DNA of 64,000 nucleotides, taken from positions 744,001 to 808,000 of the forward strand of contig NZ_CP189850.1 in assembly GCF_050271975.1 (NCBI RefSeq). The letters run 5' to 3'. Numbering within the stretch: the stretch's first letter is position 1; every line of letters starts with the position of its first letter. This DNA comes from Litorimonas sp947503715. Its GTDB lineage: Bacteria > Pseudomonadota > Alphaproteobacteria > Caulobacterales > Maricaulaceae. The notes below the pieces were generated by a model. It was not told where the DNA came from and did not search any database. It was given only the letters and a program-made list of their open reading frames with translations. Shown in pieces: positions 27,004-34,661 of this stretch. A program made the translations under genes and the position numbers.

Positions 27004-27818
27004 TCCAAGGCCCGCCCAAGATAGGTATAAAGTTCCGGGAGTAATCCGGCGTCACCAACGGCGACGACACGCCCGCCATCGGCTGCGCTGCCGCCATGCC
27101 AATTGGTCAGTTTTCCGCCCGCGCCTTCGACAATCGGGATGAGGGCGCGGACGTCACAGGGCTTCATCCCGGCCTCGACAATGATGTCCATCCGCCCTTC
27201 CGCGAGGAGGCCATAGCCGAGCGCGTCGAGCCCCAATCGCATAAACCGCGTGCCCGATCCGATGATTTTGAAAGCCGCCAATTCGCCGGGTTTGAACATC
27301 CCAAACGGCGCGGTGCAGCCGAGGATACCATCACGGATTTCCGCGCAAGGCGACGTCTTGAGATCGGTTTTTGTACCATCTTCCTCAAGCCAGGATTTGG
27401 ACGTCGTCTCATCAATGTGACCCATATAGCGCTTATTAAGAGCGGGCAGATCGATCATCCCGAGGACGGCTTTATTTTTATGTGACAGCGCGATGAGCGT
27501 GCTCCAAACCGGAACGCCCGCAACAAATCCGCGTGTCCCGTCAATGGGGTCCAAGGTCCAAGAGAAATCATTCTTACCGACATGATCGGGGAGTTCTTCA
27601 CCCTCGATGGAATCGTCGGGAAACGTCGCCCGAATAGATTTTCGCAAAGCTTTCTCGGCGTCGATATCGGCCTGTGTCACGGGGTCATAATCGGACCCTG
27701 ACGCTTTATTTTCAACGCCTTTCGGGTCAGCGAAAAGCGGAAGCGTAATTTCTCTCGCAATTTGTGAGAGCGTGTGAAGGTGTGTCAGGCGGGCCTGAAT
27801 GTCTTTTGAAATAGTCAT
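27000..27818 (-). CDS. Inositol monophosphatase-family phosphatase (HisN-like)
   Basis: A 272-residue protein with the IMPase signatures: the metal-binding E-E-L ('DSIEGEELPD', about residue 70), 'WTLDPIDGTRGFVAGVPVW' (D-P-I-D-G-T, about 87-105) and a C-terminal 'CDVRALIPIVEGAGGKLTNWHG'. Family members dephosphorylate inositol phosphate, histidinol phosphate or PAP. The 'ASGSDYDPVTQADIDAE' segment and length favour the histidinol-phosphatase (HisN) type of alphaproteobacteria. Assignment among these is inferred. The gene is separated by 33 bp from the upstream XRE gene. Confidence 0.85.
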   Translation of the reverse strand: MTISKDIQARLTHLHTLSQIAREITLPLFADPKGVENKASGSDYDPVTQADIDAEKALRKSIRATFPDDSIEGEELPDHVGKNDFSWTLDPIDGTRGFVAGVPVWSTLIALSHKNKAVLGMIDLPALNKRYMGHIDETTSKSWLEEDGTKTDLKTSPCAEIRDGILGCTAPFGMFKPGELAAFKIIGSGTRFMRLGLDALGYGLLAEGRMDIIVEAGMKPCDVRALIPIVEGAGGKLTNWHGGSAADGGRVVAVGDAGLLPELYTYLGRALD

Positions 27819-27851
27819 AGGCGGGCCGCTAACAGCCCGCGCAGAGATTGT

Positions 27852-28256
27852 CTATTGCGCGACGAGCCGCAGGGACGGCTTAGTCGCGCCCTCCAAGGAT
27901 TTCGCTAGATCGAGAAAATGCTTTCGCGGCGCTTCGGCCATATTGTAATAGGCGCGGACGAGGTCCATCGTTTCCTTACGAGACAGCACATCCGGCGCAA
28001 TAACATCGGGATCGGTCTCGCCGGAAATGTGGTCCGTTTCGCTGAGACCTTCATAGAAATACTGAATGGGTACAGACAGGGCTTCGGATAATTCAAACAA
28101 GCGCGCGGCAGAGACACGGTTGGCCCCGCACTCATATTTCTGGATTTGCTGAAACCGGATGCCGACATGTTCCGCCAAGGTCTGTTGCGTCAGGCCCAGG
28201 AGGCGACGACGGCGGCGCAGGCGTTTGCCAACATGGAGGTCAATATCATTTGTCAT
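27852..28256 (-). CDS. XRE-family HTH transcriptional regulator
   Basis: A 134-residue protein with a very basic N-terminus and a Cro/CI-type HTH at about residues 8-65 ('VGKRLRRRRRLLGLTQQTLAEHVGIRFQQIQKYECGANRVSAARLFELSEALSVPIQYFYEG'). The C-terminal half has no recognised domain. This two-part form is widespread in alphaproteobacteria and often several copies exist per genome. Targets are unknown. It lies upstream of the HisN-like gene, same strand. Confidence 0.9.
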   Translation of the reverse strand: MTNDIDLHVGKRLRRRRRLLGLTQQTLAEHVGIRFQQIQKYECGANRVSAARLFELSEALSVPIQYFYEGLSETDHISGETDPDVIAPDVLSRKETMDLVRAYYNMAEAPRKHFLDLAKSLEGATKPSLRLVAQ

Positions 28257-28344
28257 GGGCCAGCTCCTTCAAGCGTGTGTTTCGCCTGAGAGGAGAGCAA
28301 GTCGCATGCCAGACAGCCGCGTTAAAAGAGAATTTCTGGTTGGA

Positions 28345-29244
28345 TTATTGCGCGGCTAAGGATTGCGGGACGGCACTGTCAACAATTTCCCGGGTGATTG
28401 CTTTCAGGTCTTCCATCAATTTCACATAGCCGGATTTGGGTGAGAGTGTGACGGGATTGACGTAAAGATCGCGGTTCACTTCTATTTGAATGGCTTCGAC
28501 GCCGTCAGACGGTTTGCCGTAATGGCTCGTCACAAATCCACCCGCATAGGGATAATTAATACCGACAGAATATCCGGCGCTTTGGAATAACTCGCGAAAA
28601 AGGGCGATTGTGTCGGGGTGACAGGACGTCCCAAACCTGTCGCCCAAAATAATGTCCGGACGCCGTGCGCCCATCGCCGCAAAGCCGGGCATGGAGTGAC
28701 AATCGACGAGTAAGACTTGCCCGAACCGCGACAGACCGTCCTCGACCAAATTCCGCAGGGCCGCGTGATAGGGGCGGTAGAGCGTTTCAAGACGCGCTTT
28801 GACATCGGCCTCCGTCGGGAGACGTTCGTAAATCGGCAGTGTCTCACTCAGGAAGGTCGGCACAACCCCCAATCCGGCTGCCGCACGTGGTGTCGGTTGT
28901 GTTAAATCTCCGTCGTTTACTATGTCCGCCCAATGCAAGGGTAACTCATCTTCCGCGCGATTGACGTCCACGACAACGCGCGGAAACACAGCCCGTAGGT
29001 AGGGCGCTCCTGCTGCGACAGCGCTTTGAAACAGATGGTCGATGTAAATATCCTCATTCCGACGCATCTGGTGCGGTGAAATTTTCGCACGGGAGAGAAG
29101 GTCTTTCGGATAGGTCGAACCGGAATGGGGTGAGGCAAAGACAACACCCGCGCGCCACCCAACCGTGTCAGGGCGCTCAACAATATGCCCGGGCGCGTAG
29201 GCATCGAGGTCTTCCGTTGGTTTCTGTGAGCGTCTGAATCGCAT
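28345..29244 (-). CDS. N-formylglutamate amidohydrolase
   Basis: A 299-residue protein (a start two codons earlier at 29250 is equally possible). 'GVVFASPHSGSTYPKDLLSRA' near residue 33, 'VFPRVVVDVNRAEDELP' and 'LVDCHSMPGFA' are the conserved FGase motifs, including the likely zinc-binding histidine and aspartate residues. The enzyme family hydrolyses N-formylglutamate to glutamate and formate, the last step of one histidine-degradation route, although many paralogues act elsewhere. It is monocistronic; no hut genes are nearby. Confidence 0.88.
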   Translation of the reverse strand: MRFRRSQKPTEDLDAYAPGHIVERPDTVGWRAGVVFASPHSGSTYPKDLLSRAKISPHQMRRNEDIYIDHLFQSAVAAGAPYLRAVFPRVVVDVNRAEDELPLHWADIVNDGDLTQPTPRAAAGLGVVPTFLSETLPIYERLPTEADVKARLETLYRPYHAALRNLVEDGLSRFGQVLLVDCHSMPGFAAMGARRPDIILGDRFGTSCHPDTIALFRELFQSAGYSVGINYPYAGGFVTSHYGKPSDGVEAIQIEVNRDLYVNPVTLSPKSGYVKLMEDLKAITREIVDSAVPQSLAAQ

Positions 29245-29387
29245 AATCACAACCTCTATAAACCGAAAACAATCGCCGCGTCGTTAGACAATTTTAAGGC
29301 CTACCCCCGTAGCACATGCATGACTGGTGCGGGCCTTGCATGATTCGTTACAGTCCCTGATAATTGATACGAAACGGAACAGCGAAC

Positions 29388-29747
29388 ATGGCCACAATTC
29401 TCTACGCCGAAGACGATGATGCCATGCGCAAGTTTTTCGAGAAAGCCCTCGAAAAAGCCGGACACCACGTTATTGCCTGTGCCGATGGAGAGCGGGCCCT
29501 TCGCGCCTTGAAATTCGCGGACGGGGCGTTTGACATGCTCCTGACCGATATCATGATGCCGGGCATGGACGGAATAGAACTGGCCAAACAGGCCGAGATA
29601 CTCTCCCCCGGAATCAAGATCATGTTTATTACAGGGTTCGCCGCCGTCGCCATGAGCGATCAGGACGCCAGCACGCAGACAGTCTTGTCGAAACCCGTAC
29701 ATTTGCGTCAGTTGGTGAATGAAGTCGACCGACTCATTGCGGCGTAA
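29388..29747 (+). CDS. cpdR: CpdR-like single-domain response regulator
   Basis: A 119-residue receiver domain with nothing else. The acidic pocket 'LYAEDDDAM', the phospho-acceptor in 'LLTDIMMPGMDGIEL' (D at about 52), the T in 'FITGFAA' and the K in 'LSKPVHLRQLV' are all present. Length, lack of an output domain and 'AEDDDAMR' match CpdR, which in Caulobacter controls the polar recruitment of ClpXP and so cell-cycle proteolysis. ATG 29388 is chosen; the frame extends upstream but adds a non-homologous leader. Confidence 0.85.
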   Translation: MATILYAEDDDAMRKFFEKALEKAGHHVIACADGERALRALKFADGAFDMLLTDIMMPGMDGIELAKQAEILSPGIKIMFITGFAAVAMSDQDASTQTVLSKPVHLRQLVNEVDRLIAA

Positions 29748-29768
29748 ATCACACGCATTTTTTTAGGA

Positions 29769-29817
29769 ATGGTGGGCGATACTGGGATTGAACCAGTGAC
29801 CCCTACAATGTCAATGT
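29769..29817 (-). repeat. Attachment site, left: 3' half of tRNA-Val (duplicate)
   Basis: Forty-nine bases identical to 43441-43489, covering the tRNA-Val 3' end from CCA (as TGG on the plus strand) through T-arm to the anticodon loop. After 29817 the sequence departs from the tRNA, so this copy is a remnant and not a functional gene. It is the chromosomal 3' end left behind when the element supplied a replacement. Confidence 0.93.
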
Positions 29818-29943
29818 GTGGCTAAGCCGAAGGGCCTGTCACAGTCACGGTTAGAGCTTCAGAACCATGTTGTTGAATCTCTTACAGTTTCTAGGAAATG
29901 GTTCTTTTTAGCCCATTTTTTACACCGACGTTATTTACCCCAT

Positions 29944-29966
29944 TTTGCACTTACATTGCACTTAAG
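29944..29966. repeat. Candidate arm-type integrase site, left
   Basis: TTTGCACTTACAT + TGCACTTAAG contains two TGCACTTA units 11 bp apart. A 23-bp near-copy (one mismatch) lies at the right end, 43333-43355. Position just inside each att site suggests integrase arm binding. Confidence 0.55.
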
Positions 29967-29980
29967 AAAGCAATGTGACC

Positions 29981-31222
29981 ATGAAAGTGACTATCACGCA
30001 GGCCGTAATCGACAAAGCTCAAACCAGATCAAAACCATATGAGATAAGAGACAAAAAGTTGGTGGGTTTTCTCATAAGAGTCCAGCCTACAGGAAAAATG
30101 ACTTACTATTGCGAGTACCGCCGCGGTGGAAGGGTTAAGATTGGGCCTGAGAGCGCCTACTCGGTTAAATCTGCAAGAGTTCTAGCAAGACAAATCATTG
30201 CAGAGTTTCATCAAGGTGGTGAACCAGCGATTACGGCTAAGAAAGCCAAGGACATTGCGACGTATCAGGATTTCCTTGAAGAACATTATTTCAAATGGGT
30301 GGAAGCTAACCACAATGCCTCAGGCGCCACAAAACGTTGTTTATTATCAGACTGTGCACCTTTCCTAAAAAAGAAACTCGATGATATAACCCCTCAGAGC
30401 GTCGAAAAATGGCGCATTGGACGCGTTGCTTCTGGTTTATCACCTCATACAGCCAACCGTAGCTATGCGACTCTAAGGGCCTCTCTGAGCAAAGCAGAAG
30501 AATGGGGGATCATAGCAGAACATCCTCTTCGTAAAATGAAGCTACTCAAGACAGATTCAAATCTGAAAGTTCGCTACTTGTCTAATGAGGAGGAAAAAAG
30601 ACTGAGAGAGGCTCTAGGCCAGCGTGAAGCTGTAATGAGAAGCCAGCGCCATAGTGGAAACCTATGGAGGGAACAACGTCATATTCGCCCAATGGTCGAC
30701 TTGGAGACTGTTCCATTTTGCGACCATCTCAAACCTATGGTCCTAATTTCCATAAACACGGGTTTAAGGCGCGGTGAGCTGTTTTCCCTAGAATGGAAAA
30801 ACATCAATTTCGATCTTAGGCAACTCACCGTCGAAGGAACCAATGGCAAAAGCCGAAAGTCGCGACATGTTCCGCTCAATGAAGAAGCTTATTTCATAAT
30901 TTCAGCTTGGCAGTCGCAAAAGCGACCATATTCGAACTTCGTTTTCCCCAACCAAAATGGGCAGCGGTTTAAGGACATTAAGACGTCATGGAAGTCCGTA
31001 TTGAGCTCGGCTCAGATTAAGGATTTTCGTTGGCATGACTTACGTCATCATTTTGCATCAAGGCTAGCAATGGAGGGAGTGGATTTGAATACCATTCGAG
31101 AACTTCTCGGACATAGTTCTTATGAAATGACCCTTCGTTACGCCCATTTATCGGCAGGCCACAAGGCTGAAGCAGTAAAACGACTCATCAAAAAAGCAGA
31201 TAAAGAATTGAAAAATATATAA
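29981..31222 (+). CDS. int: Tyrosine-recombinase integrase
   Basis: A 413-residue P4-type integrase (GTG 29975 is an alternative start). The N-terminal DUF4102-like arm-binding region ('YYCEYRRGGRVKIG...SARVLARQIIAEFHQGGEP'), the core-binding SAM-like domain (about 95-180) and the catalytic domain are present. Catalytic residues seen: R263 (in GLRRGEL), H352-x-x-R355 (HDLRHHFAS), H378 (LGHSS) and Y387 (TLRYAHLS). It integrates the element into tRNA-Val at the adjacent 49-bp site. An insertion of charged residues around 210-230 ('QREAVMRSQRHSGNLWREQRH') is a little unusual. Confidence 0.95.
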   Translation: MKVTITQAVIDKAQTRSKPYEIRDKKLVGFLIRVQPTGKMTYYCEYRRGGRVKIGPESAYSVKSARVLARQIIAEFHQGGEPAITAKKAKDIATYQDFLEEHYFKWVEANHNASGATKRCLLSDCAPFLKKKLDDITPQSVEKWRIGRVASGLSPHTANRSYATLRASLSKAEEWGIIAEHPLRKMKLLKTDSNLKVRYLSNEEEKRLREALGQREAVMRSQRHSGNLWREQRHIRPMVDLETVPFCDHLKPMVLISINTGLRRGELFSLEWKNINFDLRQLTVEGTNGKSRKSRHVPLNEEAYFIISAWQSQKRPYSNFVFPNQNGQRFKDIKTSWKSVLSSAQIKDFRWHDLRHHFASRLAMEGVDLNTIRELLGHSSYEMTLRYAHLSAGHKAEAVKRLIKKADKELKNI

Positions 31223-31459
31223 AAATATGAGTTTTGAAAATTCGTCGATCAAGATAATTCTTGTCAACTGGATCATTCCTGCGCTAGAGGTCAGGAAGTA
31301 GTACTCGTGCTACGTCACGCCCTCGCGGGCGGGTGCCACAGAAAAAGAAACAATCAAAGAAACTTAAACAGAGACAGAAGCGCTTTCCAGCGCACGTGTT
31401 TTCGCGTGGCAAAAGGAAGGCCTGCTGGGAACAGGCACCAGACACGAGGAGGCTCCACT
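31223..31459. other. Gap between integrase and primase-like gene
   Basis: About 240 bp. It contains several short hairpins (for example GCCTG...CAGGC near 31420-31437) and a strong GAGGAGG just before the next gene. A replication origin for the element is possible here, but no iterons are visible. Confidence 0.4.
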
Positions 31460-32611
31460 ATGGACTCTCAAGCAATTATGCGGGCTTATCTGCTGTCCTT
31501 ATTCGCAGACTATACGGAAGGGTATATTTACCTATACCTGCCCGAGGAAAATCGAGTTTACTGGTATGGTGTAAACGATATTGAGCAAATGATTGAAGAC
31601 GCTCAAGGATTTAAAGACAAAACAGTATTTGTATCTGTTCACCCTTCGTCAGTTTCTAAAACCAGCCGCAAACGAGCGCTACGTGATGACATCTCAAGTT
31701 TAGCCAATGTATTCTTGGACTTTGACATCGCTAATTCTGACGCTCACGCCCAAACGAGCCTGCCAAAATCACAAAGTGAACTAGACCTCTTTCTCTATGA
31801 TATTGGTCTTAAAGATAGAATTTCTTTGTATCATTCAGGCAATGGTTGGCATGGGTATGCGTCCCTTCAAAACCCAATTGAAATCTTGACAGAAGAGAAC
31901 AGAATTCAAGCTGAAAGAATTTCGAAAGGGCTAAACAACTATATAAAAAGTGAAGCTACCCGCCTTCGAGGCTGGAAGTTCGACAACGTTGGTTCGATAG
32001 AGCATGTCGCAAGACTGGTTGGATCGTACAACCACAAAACTGGCGAACCGAAGCTGGTGCACCCGATTTCCCTTTCTGATTATAAGTTCTCATCAGAGGA
32101 ACTAGAGGCACTAGCTCCAGCGCCAGTCCAAATACCTGTAACTTCCGACCCATTGGCAGGGTGGATTAAGCAAGCAGAAAGGCCTGATAGGAAACCAGTC
32201 TTCGAAACAATAATGGTAGCATGTGAATTCGTTCGCCATTGCGTTGTAGATGCGGCGAACTTGCCTGAACCCTTATGGAAGGAGCTCATTAGCATAACAG
32301 CGAGATGTGAGAATGCTGAAGAAGTCTCTCACCGTGCCTCTAAGCCACACCCAAAGTACTCGCGGGCAGAAACGGATGCTAAAGTTGAGACATCCCTGAA
32401 GACTGTTACTGGCGTTGTGACGTGCAAGCACATCCGTGAAGAGATTGGGTTTTCAGGATGTAAAACTTGTCCGCTCGCTGCTTCAAAAATGAAGTCTCCC
32501 ATCGCTCTTGGCTATATTGATGAATACCTCGCAGGGTTGTTTAGACGTTTTGTATACGACCTGAAGACAAAGCGATTTTATGAAATCAATCCTCAGCGGA
32601 GGGCTTCATAA
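31460..32611 (+). CDS. Archaeo-eukaryotic-type primase-like protein
   Basis: A 383-residue protein. The two catalytic motifs of the AEP primase superfamily are visible: 'VFLDFDIAN' (D87-x-D89) and 'SLYHSGNGWHGYASL' (S126-G-N-G-W-H131). The C-terminal part has a C-x(12)-C-x2-C cluster ('TCKHIREEIGFSGCKTCP') that may bind zinc. It probably primes replication of the excised element. GAGGAGG 8 bp upstream sets the start at 31460; the longer upstream frame is not supported. The stop overlaps the helicase start (TAATG), so the pair is translationally coupled and corresponds to primase-helicase fusions of other satellites, here split in two. Confidence 0.75.
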   Translation: MDSQAIMRAYLLSLFADYTEGYIYLYLPEENRVYWYGVNDIEQMIEDAQGFKDKTVFVSVHPSSVSKTSRKRALRDDISSLANVFLDFDIANSDAHAQTSLPKSQSELDLFLYDIGLKDRISLYHSGNGWHGYASLQNPIEILTEENRIQAERISKGLNNYIKSEATRLRGWKFDNVGSIEHVARLVGSYNHKTGEPKLVHPISLSDYKFSSEELEALAPAPVQIPVTSDPLAGWIKQAERPDRKPVFETIMVACEFVRHCVVDAANLPEPLWKELISITARCENAEEVSHRASKPHPKYSRAETDAKVETSLKTVTGVVTCKHIREEIGFSGCKTCPLAASKMKSPIALGYIDEYLAGLFRRFVYDLKTKRFYEINPQRRAS

Positions 32612-33756
32612 TGGGTTTGGTATTAGACAAAGAAGGCTTTAATGATGCTAACGCATGGGCGTTCAGTGGTAAAAAGATAAATCCCGTAAACGCTTTCAAT
32701 CGCTCAAAGCTAGCACCTCAAGTGAATGGCACAACATATGTGCCGGGCGGCGACAAGCTTATCACCGATGGAACTTACCCTGTTTTGAATAAATGGAACG
32801 GATTTGGCTTGGTTCCCACGGAAGGCAACTACCTTACGATAATCGAATATCTCATTTATCTTTTTCCTGAAGGTAAAGTTCTTGAGCATATTCTAAATGT
32901 GTTAGCCTGTTTGGTTCAAAGGCCTGACGAGAAGGTCAGACAGTGCCTTCTTATCACAGGCGGACAAGGTATTGGAAAATCTACTCTACGAGTAATTCTT
33001 ACAAAAATTCTTGGTAGAGAGAATGTGGGTCTCGTTAACACAGGGGATTGGCAGGAGAACTTTAATGCTCATCTATGTGATTTGCACGTCGCAGTGATTG
33101 AAGAGTTTATGAGTGGCGATAGGCTGCAATCCTATAATGCCTTTAAGCCTTATGTCTCTGACGACACTGTGAAGGTCAATCAGAAGCATTGGCCTGTATA
33201 TGATGGTCGCACACCGTATTTTTGGATGGCGTTTTCAAATCATGAAAGACCAATCATTATTGAAGCTGATGATAGACGGTTTTTCGTCTACAGGACACCA
33301 GCGGTAAGAGAGTCAGAAGCCTATTATGATGCTCTCTATGAGGCCATAGAGACAGAGTCAGCGGCCTTCATGTATGCGTTGATGCAAAGGGATATCTCGA
33401 ACTTCAATCCTGATGCACCGCCGCCTATGACGCCTGACAAGCAAGCTCTTATAAAAGGGTCGTTTACGCCCACTAAGGCGAAGCTTTCAGAGCTAATCGA
33501 AGGGGCTCATAGTAAGTTCCAGTCAGACGTACTGTCACTGCATGACATTCGTGCTGAGTTGGGTATTCACATCAACGTTACACCGAGGTCGCTGGAAGAT
33601 CGAAATCCTTCTGCGACTTTGAAGGAATTGGGAGGTGTCTCCCTCGGCCCAATCAGGATTGGTAAATCTAAGCCATCCCTATGGGCCATTAGGAATGCTG
33701 GCAAGTGGGTGGAAAGCCTGCCTGCTGACATCAGGAAGGAGTATTCCAATGAATAG
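32611..33756 (+). CDS. SF3/D5-like replicative helicase (DUF5906 type)
   Basis: A 381-residue protein. The Walker A 'GGQGIGKST' (K123), Walker B-like 'LHVAVIEEF', a motif-C-like 'YFWMAFSNHERPIIIEADDRRFFVYRTP' with sensor asparagine and arginine residues define a superfamily 3 helicase, as in phage and virus D5-type primase-helicases. It should unwind the origin for the adjacent primase. N-terminal residues 1-80 contain the 'YVPGGDKLITDGTYPVLNKWNGFGLVPTEG' segment typical of DUF5906 proteins. The C-terminal tail looks DNA-binding but unassigned. Confidence 0.85.
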   Translation: MGLVLDKEGFNDANAWAFSGKKINPVNAFNRSKLAPQVNGTTYVPGGDKLITDGTYPVLNKWNGFGLVPTEGNYLTIIEYLIYLFPEGKVLEHILNVLACLVQRPDEKVRQCLLITGGQGIGKSTLRVILTKILGRENVGLVNTGDWQENFNAHLCDLHVAVIEEFMSGDRLQSYNAFKPYVSDDTVKVNQKHWPVYDGRTPYFWMAFSNHERPIIIEADDRRFFVYRTPAVRESEAYYDALYEAIETESAAFMYALMQRDISNFNPDAPPPMTPDKQALIKGSFTPTKAKLSELIEGAHSKFQSDVLSLHDIRAELGIHINVTPRSLEDRNPSATLKELGGVSLGPIRIGKSKPSLWAIRNAGKWVESLPADIRKEYSNE

Positions 33757-33763
33757 GCCTCAA

Positions 33764-33789
33764 ACATCACGCAGTTCTCTGCGTGATGT
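33764..33789. terminator. Hairpin between helicase and HTH genes
   Basis: ACATCACGCAG (33764-33774) and CTGCGTGATGT (33779-33789) form a perfect 11-bp stem with a 4-nt loop. There is no T tract, so attenuation or an operator-like dyad is as likely as termination. Confidence 0.45.
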
Positions 33790-33842
33790 CCGCCTGTCCA
33801 GTTGTCTACCCTCTTTTATTTTTAAAATGGAGAATTATTATT

Positions 33843-34289
33843 ATGAAAGGAACAATTAAAAACAAAACTCAAAAGACCCTAGACAAGTGTACACTTGACC
33901 AAGGGCTTAAGGAACAAGGTTTCCACCTGCCACCACCACCGTGGCATGTGTTTTCTAGCCAAGAAGTAGCACTCGCACTCGGAATTAATCTCAACTATAT
34001 GAGCACGATGAAGCTAAGAGGCACTGGGCCTCTTCCAGAGCCGTTTGAAGACTACCGCGCTAATCGTGTTCATTATCGTCACGATAACCTCTGTGCGTGG
34101 CTCACAGGTCGAGAACCTTGGGAGTTTCATCATGAGTGGCTCGAACAAATGCACCCAAATTTACCTAGGGAAACTAAGGAACAGTGTTTTAAGACTTCTA
34201 AGCAGCTAATTGATATGCGCCTTTATCGTCAACCCAAATGGAAGCGGAAAAGGAAAGCTGGGCCTATCAAAGTTTTTGGAGGTGCGTAA
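33843..34289 (+). CDS. HTH regulator/excisionase-like protein
   Basis: A 148-residue basic protein. Residues about 34-85 ('WHVFSSQEVALALGINLNYMSTMKLRGTGPLPEPFEDYRANRVHYRHDNLCAWLTG') read as a MerR/AlpA-type winged HTH with a wing ending before the acidic linker. The C-terminus is rich in K/R ('QPKWKRKRKAGPIKVF'). Such proteins act as directionality factors or regulators of satellite integrases. The ATG at 33843 has GGAG upstream; an upstream in-frame ATG gives a hydrophobic leader across the hairpin and is not believed. Stop overlaps the next gene's start (TAATG). Confidence 0.7.
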   Translation: MKGTIKNKTQKTLDKCTLDQGLKEQGFHLPPPPWHVFSSQEVALALGINLNYMSTMKLRGTGPLPEPFEDYRANRVHYRHDNLCAWLTGREPWEFHHEWLEQMHPNLPRETKEQCFKTSKQLIDMRLYRQPKWKRKRKAGPIKVFGGA

Positions 34290-34549
34290 TGAGAAAAGGT
34301 TTTCAACCCTTCATTGACTTCAGAGATTTCATTGACCGCAGGATTGTAAAAGACCCTTCATCAACCATTGGAATGTTTGTTATTGATGCACAGCATGACG
34401 CCAATCTGCCAAATGCGAGAAATTGGAAGGAGCTTAGATACTATTTCGAGAACTTTCATTTTGGACAACGGCCTGATGTCATGGCATCGGCTAGAAAAGT
34501 GTGGCGGCAATACAGGAGTCGATATCCAGCTTACCTTCAACCCCAATAG
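34289..34549 (+). CDS. YozE-like SAM-fold small protein
   Basis: An 86-residue protein. The pattern 'DFIDRRIVKDPSSTIGMFVIDAQHDANLPNARNWKELRYYFE...ARKVWRQYRSRYP' matches the YozE/SAM-like family (PF06855): a P-x-x-x-I-G-x-F-x-x-D-A-x-x-D opening and a W-x-x-Y ending. The biochemical role of that family is unknown. It is translationally coupled to the HTH gene (TAATG) and followed by a hairpin, so both form a small regulatory unit between the replication and restriction modules. Confidence 0.6.
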   Translation: MRKGFQPFIDFRDFIDRRIVKDPSSTIGMFVIDAQHDANLPNARNWKELRYYFENFHFGQRPDVMASARKVWRQYRSRYPAYLQPQ

Positions 34550-34557
34550 CTTTCACT

Positions 34558-34585
34558 GAGCCGCGCTATGCGCGGCTCTATTATC
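34558..34585 (+). terminator. Probable terminator before the restriction operon
   Basis: GAGCCGCGC (34558-34566) pairs perfectly with GCGCGGCTC (34570-34578) around TAT, followed by TATTATCTT, a weak T-rich tail. It separates the regulatory genes from hsdR. Confidence 0.7.
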
Positions 34586-34661
34586 TTGAGCAATTAGCTA
34601 GTGCAAACTCCACCTTTAGATGCAATAAACATAAATCATTCAACACTTTGCTTAGACCCAA

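Noticed and set aside
29769..29817. A second functional tRNA-Val gene
   Set aside because: Only the 3' half is present; the D-arm and 5' acceptor strand are missing.
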